From positions 3,503,501-3,567,500 of the forward strand of contig CM036642.1 of NCBI GenBank assembly GCA_020746105.1: DNA of 64,000 bases. The letters are read 5' to 3'. This DNA is from Trogon surrucura. Lineage: Eukaryota; Chordata; Aves; Trogoniformes; Trogonidae. How positions within the stretch are numbered: position 1 is the first letter of the stretch; each line of letters opens with the position of its first letter. The notes below the pieces were generated by a model. The model searched no databases and was not told the DNA's origin. It saw only the letters and a program-made list of their open reading frames with translations. Shown here in pieces: positions 39,561 to 50,680 of the stretch. Both the position numbers and the translations under genes were made by a program.

Positions 39561-40446
39561 AAATACCCTGTGGTGCCGAACTGAAATTGCAGCCAGCTTC
39601 TATTTTCAGAGGCCTCGGTAAGAGAATGTTTTTATCTGGAGATACAATGACTGTCGCCCCGTAGCCTGCAGTTCCCATGCTGGTGCTGCCAGGACCCATG
39701 AATGCGTGCTTTATGAGCTGCTCTCGCAGGTGTTCGGGGGGCATGTAATCACTAATGAATAGTAGGGAGACATAGAAACTCGAGGCAGGCTCTGGCACAG
39801 AGAGCTAGGCCAGGCGTTTTTCATTCTGTGAGAAAGCGAGGGAAAAAAAAAAAAAGCGCAGTGCTTTTCCTCCGCGTACTCGCCTGCAGAGAGCTCCCCC
39901 AGCCTCTGCCACGCTAGCTAGCGCCCCGCTCCATTTATACCGACACAGATGTAAATTTGGCCATGGAATTCAACGTGCTGGGGTTTTTTTATTTTTTTTT
40001 TTTTTTTTCTTTTACCTCCCTCGGGGAGTTAGCGCCTGTAGAAATCCCAAGCTGGCCGAGCAAGTGCTCCCATCAACGTGGAGTTTGCAGGAGCTGGTCT
40101 TTAGGATTTGGCTCAGGATTTTGCGCTTTACGCTCCTTGCTCTCGTCGTGCCAGGGCTCACGCACAAAATAAGTCAGGAGCGGTGACTGCGGGACAAGTG
40201 CAGCGTAATTTGGAATGTGTGTGTTATGGATGGGGCCTATTATGATAATGATGATTAATTTGCCATTAAGCCTGTCTGATACTTCCCCTTCTACAACCCT
40301 ATGACGACCATAAAAGCGTGCGTGGTAATGCATAGGCACAGAGGGAGGTGGATTGAGTTGCACGGGCAGTTTGAATTTTGGCATGCTGGGCTTTCAAATG
40401 CTTGACTTTGCAGCCAAATAACGCGCTCTTAGCAAAGTTCTGCGTC

Positions 40447-40464
40447 ATATATATATATATATAT
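40447..40464. repeat. (AT)9 microsatellite
   Basis: Nine perfect AT units are followed by an A-rich stretch up to about 40480. Confidence 0.85.
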
Positions 40465-41959
40465 AAAAAAAATAAAATAAAGCCCACCCCAAGCAGGGTG
40501 TATTTTAAATGGCGAAAATCTCTGTAATTTTCCGAAGGTTCTACTTTCAACTGTTCTAGCACAACAACTCGACAAAAGAGGGGACATTAGTCCAGTTTAT
40601 TTTCTGCCTCTCAGAGCCGGAGTCTTTAGAAGAAATGATTTAACCTCTCTTGACTTCTAGTTGATGAACACCCAGCAGTCACACACCGCGTTTGCTCAGG
40701 GCTTGAGCCCCGCCGGCCAAGTGTGCCGACACAACTGACTGGGGGGTTTTTGGCTTGGAGAAGCGAAGCTCCAGCTCAGCACTGGCAGGGGCAGGCACGC
40801 TGGACCCAAGAGTGGAGATGCTGGGTCTCAGCACGTCTGCAAAATTCAGGTGCAGAACCTGAAGCAACTCCCTGCCAAAGTGGTGGGATTTCACCTGAGA
40901 AAACTCCCAGTGCTTTCTGCTTATTGTTATTATTTAAACATTCTCTGGAAGAGAATAGCCCTCAAGTTATTGTTACTTTTATCAGTCAGTTTCAGGTTAA
41001 TAGTTACCTCTAAAGCCATATATCCTTAAGCTTAAAAGAAAGGTGCTATTTTGGAAAAATATTAATATTCAGGGTGTGCAGCCTAAGCCAGTTTTTTTTT
41101 TTTTGTTGTTTGTGCTCATATTTTTCATTGCCTTTCTTTAACACCTCAAGGACGTATTTATGACCTCCTCATGGTATTTCACTTGTGAGATGATGGTGAT
41201 GCCTTGAGAAAAAACAGATCTCACATTAATTTGGCCCCCAAAGCTACTAAAGTTCTTGTGGAACAGGGAAGCGTGAGTACAGTTCTTGGATACTTGGCTG
41301 CATTTATCAGGAATTTGCCATTTTGTGCTTTATATCTCCAGTACCAATAAATGCAAAGGCCTGATATTGAGGTAGCACGTGGTTTTCTTTAGGAATGAAA
41401 GGAGAGTCAAGCACTCCCTATGCTCCTGGAAGAAACACTCCTGAAGGATTTGTCCATTACATAAAAATCCAGGATATTGTCTGAACATGCCAGAGAAAAT
41501 AAAATCTTCATCGCTATGTATATGTTTGCAAGCAGTGTTTTACCCTCCAGAGGAGGAAGCAGAAACACCAAGGTGATCTGCCAGTAAATGAGGATAATTA
41601 CTGATGAAGAATAATAACGCTCCGTGCTTGCAGGATACATTTCACGCTAGGCTCCCAGTCCTGGTCTGGTGCTAGGTCTCCTCAATGGCTGAGGGAAACG
41701 GGCAGGAAAGATGCTTAAGATCATCTGTAGACTTAGTGGCACAGCAGGTAGCTAACCTTTGGCTCAGGGAAAAATTAATTTCCCCAACCTGAATGGTGGC
41801 ATTCAAGTCTTTGCTGTAATTTGAATTACTTTGCATTTGTTTTGCAGAAATCTTGTGGTTTTCTGGAAAAAGTGACCGTGTATCCCGCATGCACGATTTT
41901 ATCTTTGCCTGCCTCAACAACTCCACTTCCTTCTAGCTTTCCTTATACATAATTTCCCC

Positions 41960-42340
41960 AGGATGTGAGCACCCTTTCCGAGCTCCTCTGGAGAGTCTCG
42001 TGTTCAGCTTGTTATCCCCATTGCCTGCTGGTTCCTTTTCTGCAGAGCTCCCAATCAGCCTGGGCTTTACTTACGCTTTTGAATGCTATGTCCAATATCT
42101 TGTCCTCACATTGGATTTCATCCAGCTACTTCAGATGACTTCTCGATTTATCCAGATCATTTTGAAGGCTGATTGGGCCCTTGAACATACTGACGGTGTC
42201 TCCCAGCTCTGTGTTGCCCACAAATTCAATAAACATACTCTCCGTCAAGGTCATTATGGAAAATGTTGAATAGAAAAAGGAGCACGGTAACTGCTGCAGT
42301 TTGACACCCACTGTGCAAAATTTTCCCCAAATCATGCTAG
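41960..42340 (-). mobile_element. Old CR1/L3-type LINE fragment with reverse transcriptase remnant
   Basis: Read on the minus strand, 42275-42126 gives residues resembling the CR1/L3 reverse transcriptase palm: FNIFHNDLDG in one frame, then after a frameshift ESMFIEFVGNTELGDTVSMF and a QNDLDK segment. The position of the catalytic F/YADD motif reads FVGN, so the active site is lost. The downstream minus sequence, down to about 41960, keeps weak similarity to the segment that follows in CR1 RTs. It is a dead fossil, more diverged than the CR1 at 38.9 kb. Whether it is CR1 or L3 proper cannot be settled by eye. Confidence 0.7.
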
Positions 42341-42965
42341 TTTTATCATCAGGGGAAAGTAACTTCTGCCTGGAAAATCACAAGCTAGCAGCTCTCCCAA
42401 ATACTTCCAGTTCTGCTTTGTTGTCAGTTCTCTGTTTCACCTAAAAAAAAAAAAAAAGACCTCCCCCATATGCCTGAAGTATTTTGAGATTTTTAAATAG
42501 CACCTTTCCACTCACAAGTAATGGGACCGCATATGTACTTCAGACGTCATTTTCATTCATAAAGATCTCGGGATCCACCACAACTCTCACTAGCAAATTT
42601 TACTACCTCCAGAGTGGGGTATGGCAGCCATTTCAATGAAGCACAATTCAAATTTGCACATGATTCACTCAAGCAGTGGGGTTTATAATTCTGTGGAGTT
42701 ACAAAGTTCTTGTTCCGTAATCAGTTGCTTCCTAACTTGAAGCCATCTCAAATTATAAATTGCTTCTCTAACCAATGCAAAATACGGTGGCATAATGTCG
42801 TGATTGGTGCTATAGAGAAAACTCTGGTACAGTGTGCATGCTATCAAACGTAATCCTGGTGCAGGTGGGTGGCTGAAGCATGGGGTAAATGCAGTTGATT
42901 AGATATTTTCTCTCATTCAGGCTCCTTTTCTGCGAGCACTATATGACTAAATGCATATTGCATGA

Positions 42966-43037
42966 GGGGCCTGTTCCAAAGTCCATTGAATTGAACTGAA
43001 AGACTCCCGATTCCCCCGGCGTGCTTTGCAGCAGGGC
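42966..43037. mobile_element. Palindromic amniote MITE-like repeat (degraded)
   Basis: The left part GGGCCTGTTCCAAAGTCCAT resembles a palindromic repeat common in turtles, crocodilians and birds (GGCCTGATCCAAAGCCCA type). It is followed by an AAAGACTCCC centre and a right arm GTGCTTTGCAGCAGGGC that mirrors the left arm imperfectly. I recognise the pattern from memory and cannot name the family with certainty. It lies between the LINE fossil at 42.0-42.3 kb and a SINE-like remnant at 43.2 kb. Confidence 0.5.
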
Positions 43038-43185
43038 GAAAACACCGTCAGGCAGACAACAGAGACGTTGCGTTTCGGCCTGCGTCTCTTCTAATGACAA
43101 AAACAAATGTTTCGCCCGTGATGTATGGAGCTATTAATGCCACTAATTCCTCTGAGAGCCCAATGATTTGCAAATAGTGAATATA

Positions 43186-43262
43186 TTTCCATTTTACGGG
43201 AGAGTGTTAGAAACTGAAGTACGGAAGATTAAACGAGGTGGCCAGGTCCTTAGAGAAGAGCT
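43186..43262 (-). mobile_element. MIR-like SINE fragment
   Basis: The plus strand has TTCCATTTTACGGGAGAGTG, then GAAACTGAAGTACGGAAGAT and TAAACGAGGTGGCCAGGTCC. This is the order of the reverse-complement MIR core (CCATTTTACAGATGAGGAAA, CTGAGGCACGGAGAGATTAA, GTGACTTGCCCAAGGTC). Divergence is heavy. Confidence 0.5.
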
Positions 43263-44099
43263 AGAGCCTTGACCTCTGCTGCAGCCTCAATACATGGGGA
43301 TGCTTATCCCGCTGCAGCACCGCGGCGAGAATACAGCTGTGCTCTTCTAGCATCGCTCCTGCTACGGAAATCGATGCTCTTTTCTTTGCACATCCCTGGC
43401 GTGAGTCTAGGCAGTTAGTCCAGCCTGCAACAGGGCATCCCAGCCTGGCAGCCGGGTCCGTGACCCCAGCCAACCACCCCCACCAGCCAAGGCAAACTGC
43501 GCTGAGGTGGGCTCCTGGCTTTGCTAAATGTTCATATTTATACGCGCGACGGTTCTCCTTCTTCTTCCTCTCTCCTTATATAGTCACGCCGAGGCATGGC
43601 TTCAAGGAGCGGGGGCAGCTTGCCAGAGCCTCCGACCTCCCCTGCCAACGCCGATTGCTCTCGAGAGCTGGAAATTGAGTCAGAGACGGGGCTCTAACGT
43701 AACTGCTTGCTGCATCGCGAGGCACAGTTTGTGTAAACGCCCGGGAAAATAAATAAATATAGTGGCGGACACCTAGAGCGTGATGTGGGTCTGTAGCTGG
43801 AGGTGCAGCCACCCCCTTGCAGCCCTCAGGGGTGAGCGATAAATGAAACTTTGTTCCCCCCAAAGACGGGTGGGGTGGAGTTTTTTTCCCCCGTTTGCTG
43901 ATCTCCAGCAGTACTCGAGACCTCCAAGAGGTCTGGGCGCAGATTGCAGTGACTTCCAACCCTGGCTCTTTGTGCCAGTGTGGCATTATCTGCGGCTTTT
44001 CTTCTTTTTCTTCCCCTGCTTTCTTTAAAAAGCCATAAACCAGCAAGTACTATTCAGTGATTAAGATTATTTGGGTTCACTTCAGTCCTGGTATGGTGC

Positions 44100-44330
44100 T
44101 AATAAAAAAAAAATGTTAAAGGGTTTGTTCTCTCATTTGCAGAAGAAACCGTCTCGCTATGGGAATGAACAATTAACAACATTTAAATGAGCTGAACTTG
44201 GTCCTTTTCTTCCATTGTCTTTGTGCCTTTTGAATCATCTGGAATTGGATTTTCTCTGCTGTATATTTTCCGGTGCGCTAAAATGTTTTACATAAATTGT
44301 AGACCGACCCCGAGATGTAACCCTTTCGTC
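44100..44330. promoter_or_regulatory. Candidate conserved non-coding element
   Basis: It contains a SOX-like AACAATTAACAAC, an ATTTAAAT octamer-type palindrome and a CCATTGTCTTTG SOX-like word within about 80 bases (44168-44225). It is free of repeats and has no open frame of note. It is proposed from motif density only. Confidence 0.25.
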
Positions 44331-44858
44331 CCCGTGGTCCACAACGCCTTAAAAAAATCGTGGAGTGTTGTGTTTAATCACCTGGATCTGTGGTACAATT
44401 AGAATCCTTGCCGATCACGACTTTTTCCCTGCCATTTTTTTCCCCCCTAAAGGAAATGCAGCAGAAGGATCGGGAGGGCGTTCTCTCTGCCTCTGTATCT
44501 GCAGGCATTTCTGCCTTCATTAATTAAAAATGATAGCAAGCGAGGGGTTTTGATCTGTACATTGGAAAACCAGTGTGCAGCCTCTGCTAAAACCTTTTCA
44601 GCGACAGATTTAAGCGCTCTTTTCGCACGCTGCAACCTCAGTGGGCTGTTTGTGTCCAGGAAAATCTTCCCCGGGAGCACAGCGGGACGAGACGCGTTTG
44701 ATCAGGAGCGGGGAAAACCAGCGGTGGGAATGTCTGTCTCGTAGGTGCTGCTGCAGGTACTCCCACCCGTTTGTTTCACCTCATCCCGCGGTGCTGGAGC
44801 ATCCAGGGAGGGGTGTTTTGGCTGAGCCACTTTGGGTTTGGCTCTCGGTTGCCATGTG

Positions 44859-44906
44859 GAACCGTAGAACCGTTAAGGTTGGAAAAGGCGACTCGGTGGC
44901 ATCGAG
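44859..44906 (-). mobile_element. Short CR1 LINE 3' tail fragment
   Basis: The plus strand carries AACCGTAGAACCGTTAAGGT and then TGGAAAAGGCGACTCGGTGG, ending ATCGAG. This matches the reverse complement of the CR1 tail class that reads AGAATCATTAAGGTTGGAAA, with several substitutions. Only about 48 bases are recognisable before similarity fades, so it is either a heavily truncated insertion or an old fragment. Confidence 0.6.
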
Positions 44907-45080
44907 GGGAGCGAAGGAGCTGGGGAGAGGATTTCAACGCTTTTTCAGCCGGTCTATTAACCTACATCTGGGGCCGGGGAGCAGGGGGGAAGCACCGCCG
45001 ACACTGTTGGTGTGGCTTTAAGAATCGAGACTGAAACACCTTAAATGAACTCTGCAGCAGACAGCTGAAAAAAAAAAAAA

Positions 45081-45345
45081 AGCGCCCTGGCCCCACTGCC
45101 GCCCGGCTTCTTCATGATGTCATTTTTCAGGTGTCAGTTTGCCGGAGCGAGATTGGAACGAGCCTTGTTGCTAGGACATGAATGGAAAAACGGCTGCCCA
45201 TTGGCTGGCGGAGATTTCCCAGCCAGCCAATCGCGGCGGAGCAGTCGGCATAGAAATGAGAAGCAGAAAAGCTGCTGGCTGGGACAATTAATGTGTTTGC
45301 AGCGTCGGAGCAAATTGTGGCGCAAAGTACTGTGCGGGTACAATT
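45081..45345. promoter_or_regulatory. CpG-rich candidate promoter or enhancer with inverted CCAAT boxes
   Basis: I count 16 CpG dinucleotides in this stretch, which stands out from the CpG-poor surroundings. It contains ATTGGCTGGC (45200-45209) and its exact reverse complement GCCAGCCAAT (45222-45231), 12 bases apart: two opposed CCAAT boxes of the kind bound by NF-Y. Nearby are a CRE-like TGATGTCA (45115-45122) and an RFX-like half site GTTGCTAGGACA (from about 45167). No coding exon is evident on either side. It could be the promoter of a non-coding RNA or a distal SORL1-side enhancer; the sequence alone cannot tell. Confidence 0.45.
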
Positions 45346-47069
45346 AAAGGAAAAAATCTTCCCCTGTGTCGGCTGGTGATGGTGCCCTAATGGACTGGCC
45401 TTGGGTCGGAGGCAATTAGCAGCCATGCTGCCTTCTGTCTGAGCTGGCAGCTCGTGCAGAACGGGGACACTTTCCACTCGCGCTGCGCAGGAGATTATAT
45501 AATGTTTTTATTCCCGTTAGCCTGCGGAAATAGAATAGGTAGAATTTATTCCCTCTAAATTTTGTAATTATCATCATTTAAGTCCATCATGCGAGGAGAG
45601 GGAGGGGAAAAAAAAAAGAAGTACCAGTGTGCTGCAGTGACTCCATGTAGGAGGAAGCAGAGCAGGGACAGCAGCTGGTGGGAAAGGTTGGGTTGAGCTC
45701 TCCTGGAATAAATGCTGCAGCCGCCGCAGCGAAAAGCTGCAGGAGCCTGTTCTCTGCAACGGTCTTTGAGTAGAAATATCCCTTTATAAATTGTAATTGA
45801 GTATGAATCTGTTATTGCAGATCCCAGCTATAAAAAGCGTTCTTACTTAAGTTGTTAGTAGTGCCTGCCTGACAGAGGAACAGCCCAGTAAGCAGATTTG
45901 CCTGCCTGTCGCCCTGAACCGCTTGCTATCGCCGCGGCGCTGCCGTAGCAGAGACGGATTTCTTACATAACCGCCCAGCTTTTCTGCAGCCTTCCCCCGT
46001 TCCGCGGGAGCGAGCACCTCCTGGGTCGTCGGATCCAGTCCCTCGCTTGCCGGCAGCGGCTGCGTGCAGCCCGAGGGATGCAGCTCCATCTCCAGCCTCC
46101 CTGGGGCTGCTGCCTCTCCCTTCCTTTCCTCCCTCCTCCTTGCTCCTTCTGGAGAGTTCTCCCAGCCTGTGCCCTCTCCGTCACGTGGCTGGACCTACCT
46201 ACAGCCTCCCATGGCTCGGTGGCAGCACACGGTCCCCGTCCGTCGCCACTGCCGAGGTGCTTTGCCCAGGGGGAGGTCAGTGGTCCCATTAACAAAATCA
46301 CAGGTGTGATGTCTGGGGCAGGAAGGCTGCAATGCTGTCAGTGGGGTGATATTGCACCTGCCCCTCTCCCCAGCTCACCTCCTCGCTCTGCAGCCCAGGC
46401 AGAAAACCCACCATTCCTTGGGCTGCTTTAAGAAAGCATCCATTTTATTTATACCAGCCCAGGTTTAACCTACACCAGTCTCAAAGCATTTGCATTTGTG
46501 GCCCATGTCCAAAATGTTAAAAAAAATAAAACAAAAAAACTTCTCCGTGTAACCAGAGCTCATCCTTAAAGCAGCCAGTTAACCATTTCAGTTCCTCCTG
46601 GAGCAGAAGGTGTTTTAGACTGGTCTGTACTGGTGTGCAGGTGGACGTGTTGGGGCAGCCCTAGGTTTTCCTGCCCGCCCCATGAGCAGGAGGAACTCCC
46701 AAGCAGAGCCCACTGGGCTGCCCAGCTCCAGGAAAGTTCCTTTTGTGACTTCGCCGTGTTAAAATAAATTAACTTTCCCGTAGAGGCTGGAGGGGGTGGT
46801 GAGGAGAGGGAGCGTGGACACACAAACCGGAGCCCCACTGCAGAACTGGGGCAAAAGTCCGGCCTTGTTTATTCTCATGTAAATCAAGAGCAAACCCCGG
46901 CAGTTTTGTCATCCTCTGCTCTGACGCATTATTGTAAATCCTACTTTCGTAACTCTGTCGTTATTTACGAGTATTACCGCAGCGCTGTATGGGATCAGGG
47001 CAGAGTTATGCCTGGTCACGTGCGTGTATTGGGGGCTACAGCTCGTACGTTTGAGTAGAGGAGACAAAG

Positions 47070-47145
47070 GCAGTTGATCATCTTCGTTTCACAAATAGGG
47101 GCGTAGGATTACACGATCTGCTGGAGAGCGCGCAGGAAGCCGGTG
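47070..47145 (-). mobile_element. MIR-like SINE fragment
   Basis: CATCTTCGTTTCACAAATAG, GGGCGTAGGATTACACGATC and TGCTGGAGAGCGCGCAGGAAG resemble the reverse complement of MIR (CCCATTTTACAGATGAGG, AGATTAAGTGACTTGCC, AAGGTCACACAGGAAG). Recognition depends on block order only. Confidence 0.4.
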
Positions 47146-50100
47146 TCTGGTCTGGACAGGAAATGGTTTTCCTGTCCTGAAAAACTTTTCATAGTAGGGA
47201 AAAAAAAAATCCTTTGACGTTTGGGCGAAGAGTTTGGAGGGCAGGAAAAGGTGACCAGTGTGAGTTCCTGGTCCACAGGGAGCAGATGAAGGATGCATCC
47301 TTGCAAATCCTTCCTTGCTCAATGGCTTTCCTCTGGCTGGGGGGGCTTATGGACCCTCCCGGCCACCGGTGCAGCCAGGGATTTCTGCTGTCCGTGATCA
47401 ATGGTGATCACTCAAAGAGGATCGATTCACCCTCAGAACCTGAGGTCCTGTCCACTGCATCATGGTCAGAGCATGGTGGAAAAGGTGGTTGGTTGTTGCA
47501 TGCTGGGGTATCTGTTGCCCGTATTCAAGGGCTTCCTCCTGTTTTATTTTGCCATATTACTTTCCTACATTTAGCTGGAGGACTTAAATCATAGGGGGCA
47601 GATGTAAATACCACATAGTACCCTGCCTTTCCCCAGCGAGGTCACACACGGGGTGTTCACACAATCACTGGGCTGCTATAATCTCCTGTCTCTGGATAAC
47701 TCCACACCTCCCATCTGACTTTTCCATCTCAAACGAGTGTCTGCTAAAACCAGATCAGGTAAATGCAACGTCTCAGTACTGACCTAGGAGGAGAAAAATT
47801 ACTTTCTAAGCTGCTGAAGATGGTGTTTTCTTCTCAAATCAGCCCATCCCCTCCTCCTACCAGCATGCAGTGCAGTAGCCAGGAAAGATGAGGTCTCAGC
47901 CCAGGTATTGCAGAGGAGCAGGCTGTGTTAGACACACTGCAGAATGCTCGGGAGAGCTGAGCCAGGTATCTTTTAAAGGGGGAGGAAAAAAAAAAAAGGC
48001 AATTAATTAGACTAAATAAACATATATTAGGGTGCAAAATATGCACAGCCAAAATGAAAGCCACATTCTGGTTCATTAAATCTGAAAAGGCTTTACACGT
48101 GTTAAGCCTGTAATCATATTCACAGATGCGTGCCCCCGTCCCAGCCGTTGCCCCTCCTGCGGGTTTCACACCTTGGCGATGGCTGTTGTAAAAAAAAAAA
48201 GGAGGTGCCGAGCTCAGCCGGGCGAAGGTTTGGAGCCCAGGCATGGATGGGCTGGGGGAAGCGGGTGCCCTTGCAGCAGGAAGATGCCTGTTCCCGTGTC
48301 AGGTCCTGCTGCAAACCGGACATGGCCAGGTGCTCCAAGAGGAGAATGAGGAGGCAGCACGAAACCTCGGCTCGCGCTCTCCCACCCTGCTCCTGGGGCC
48401 GCTCGTTTCACCCGCTGCTTCCAGCCTTCCCTCCCTCCCCTGAAGGTCTGGTATGTTACCAGGGAGCTAAGCTAAAGAACATATGGAAACGTCATGCGTG
48501 TATATATAGAAGAGGAGCGAAAATGGATGCTCTTGGGGACAATAAACATTAGTGTATCTGCGGGGGGGGGGATGGCGGGGGGGAAAGAATTTCAGCTATT
48601 TGCACCTCTTTCATGAATTTTTTTGTCAGTGGTTTTTTTTCACAACTGTTTGTAAAAAAAAATAAATAAATATATATTACTTGAATTAGTAATTCTGTGA
48701 AACCCAGGAGCCGTTCTTTATGTGAAACGTCTTTTTTTTTTTTTTTCTTTTCCTAAAACGGTGCAAGTCAGAAAAAAAAAGATGTTATGACTGTGTGCCA
48801 GCAGATACTTGTAAGGAGACATTTTGAAAATCTGAAGTGATCAGTGTGAACATTTTCAAGATGTTGGGGCTTGTTCTGGAATACCTTGGTGATTCAGTGC
48901 TTTCTTCTGGTTTTAGACGAAATGAGATCAAAATTAAAATGTCTGTAGTATGCAAACCCTCACAAGCAGCTTTGTTCAATGATTTCCTTCTTTTAGTATT
49001 TCTTTTCTGCTTTTCTTGAAAATGTCTAGTGTCTACTGTTCAGTAAGGAGCCAGCTCCATGGTCTGCATCCCACTGTATTCTCTCTTTTCAAGAAAGCAA
49101 TCCTGAGGAATTTGATGCAGTTACTCAGGAAGGTAAGAAAGCTCAGCGTAAGGTGTCTTACACAGAAACGTGGATATTGGGGTTTCTTGTGTCTGGATAT
49201 CTTGATCAGTTTAAGCTGATTAGAAAAACTTCTAGGTTCATTCTTGGGCAAGCTGGAAAATGATCCCTGCTTTGTATAATGAAGTATGTTATCTCTCCTG
49301 CCCTATAATAAATCGAGAGCGGGGCTGGGGGGGATTGTCATCTGGTCTAAATTAACATTGCTCCGCCGATGCTGACGGCGCCTTGACGGTGCTCACCAGG
49401 TGAGGATGTGGCCCATTTCGGGAGTTCCCGTGGGGTTACAAAAGCTGCATTGAGGACCACGATTTCAGAGAAGGGAAGAAGCCGAGAAAGGAACAGGACA
49501 GCTTGCAGGGAATCTTAAATGACATTAATTGAAATCTTATCGCTTCTTTCATCTTAAGGTGAACCTGGGGCACAATAAAGAGCAATTATCTGCCATCTTC
49601 CTTCATCTGTCCCAAGTGCAGTGAGGGGAAGAGTATATCCATCACTCTTTCTGCTCTCCCTTTTTTTTTTTTTTCGGTAGACAATACGATATATTTACAG
49701 ACCTGTCACCCTTTCAAATCCCTCCTTTCACAGGAGAGCTGAACAAAAGCAAGTGAAAGCAACGGAGCTGGGAGAAGAGTGGGGATCGGGAAACTGGAAT
49801 GAGGTAGAAATAGGGGTTTCAGCCCTTCGAGAAGCCATCAAAGGGGCTTGAGTTACCACACGTCAGGGCAGCTGTGGCAGGAGGTTTTGCTGCAGGCTGG
49901 AGCGGGGCGTGCTGGCAGATATTGGAGCTGAGTGGAGGCCTGATACTCTCAAACCTGGCACACGAAGGTTGGGTGCAATGCTTGCTGGACGCATGGACTT
50001 GTTAAGAGGTCATGGAAATTGCCACAGCATCCGGCATGGCGATTTTCCCCCCCCGCAGCTGCCCTTGCTGAGGAGGCTGGGAGGTGAAACGGAGCCCACG

Positions 50101-50604
50101 GCCCCATCTAAAGCATTAGTAGGACTGGCAGTGGTCGTTGCCTTCTCTTGGACGGATGTGCCAAAGAGACCCAGACGCTGGATCGCATCCCAGTAGAGAA
50201 ATGGGTTCGGAAGGGGAGCTTTGCCCTATCCTTCCACTTGTTATATTGGTTCTGTAAACACAAGGAGGACTGCAGGTCTGGGGCTGCCAACCTAGCACCC
50301 TTCCCTGGTGTAAAAGCCCCATGGAAGGTTTCTAGAGCAGCACGTGTGTGCAGGGTCCTGCCTGGATTTCCTTTATGTGTCTGAAAGCAGGTGCTTGGGT
50401 ATCGGAAGCGACTGAGGACAAACCAGCTCACTCTGCAAAACATAACCTCTGCTTTTGTTTAGGCCGCAGGGAGGCAATTTTATTAAGTCATAATAGGAAA
50501 ACGTGACCGAAACCTTTGAGATGCCTCAGCTAGTGGGAGGAGGAGCAGAAAGACACGGTGTGACTGTTAGAGTCTAGAGAAATAGATATGCTTGTTGTTG
50601 CTAG

Positions 50605-50680
50605 CTTTCTCGTGATTCCTTGTGACCTTGGCCACGTTGTCTAATCTCTCTCTGCCTCAGTTTCTCTGGTGAGGAGCAGG
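50605..50680 (+). mobile_element. MIR-like SINE fragment
   Basis: TGTGACCTTGGCCACGTTGT followed by CTAATCTCTCTCTGCCTCAG and TTTCTC matches the central MIR block (TGTGACCTTGGGCAAGTTAC, TTAACCTCTCTGTGCCTCAG, TTTCCTC). About 75 bases are recognisable. Confidence 0.6.

Larger units (their letters stand above)
39106..41959. other. Non-coding; no gene seen
   Basis: It holds two long T-runs (39539-39560 and 39992-40008) and the AT microsatellite. The sequence between them is moderately GC-rich with no recognisable element. Confidence 0.65.

Noticed and set aside
39539-40008. Two long T-runs considered as tails of inverted retroposons
   Set aside because: Neither is next to a recognisable SINE or retrogene body, and no flanking duplication is visible.
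43540-43590. CCTTATATAG considered as an SRF CArG box
   Set aside because: The last position breaks the CC(A/T)6GG consensus and there is no supporting context.
43576-44046. 156-codon open frame, minus strand
   Set aside because: Composition-driven; no domain, and no continuation by splicing.
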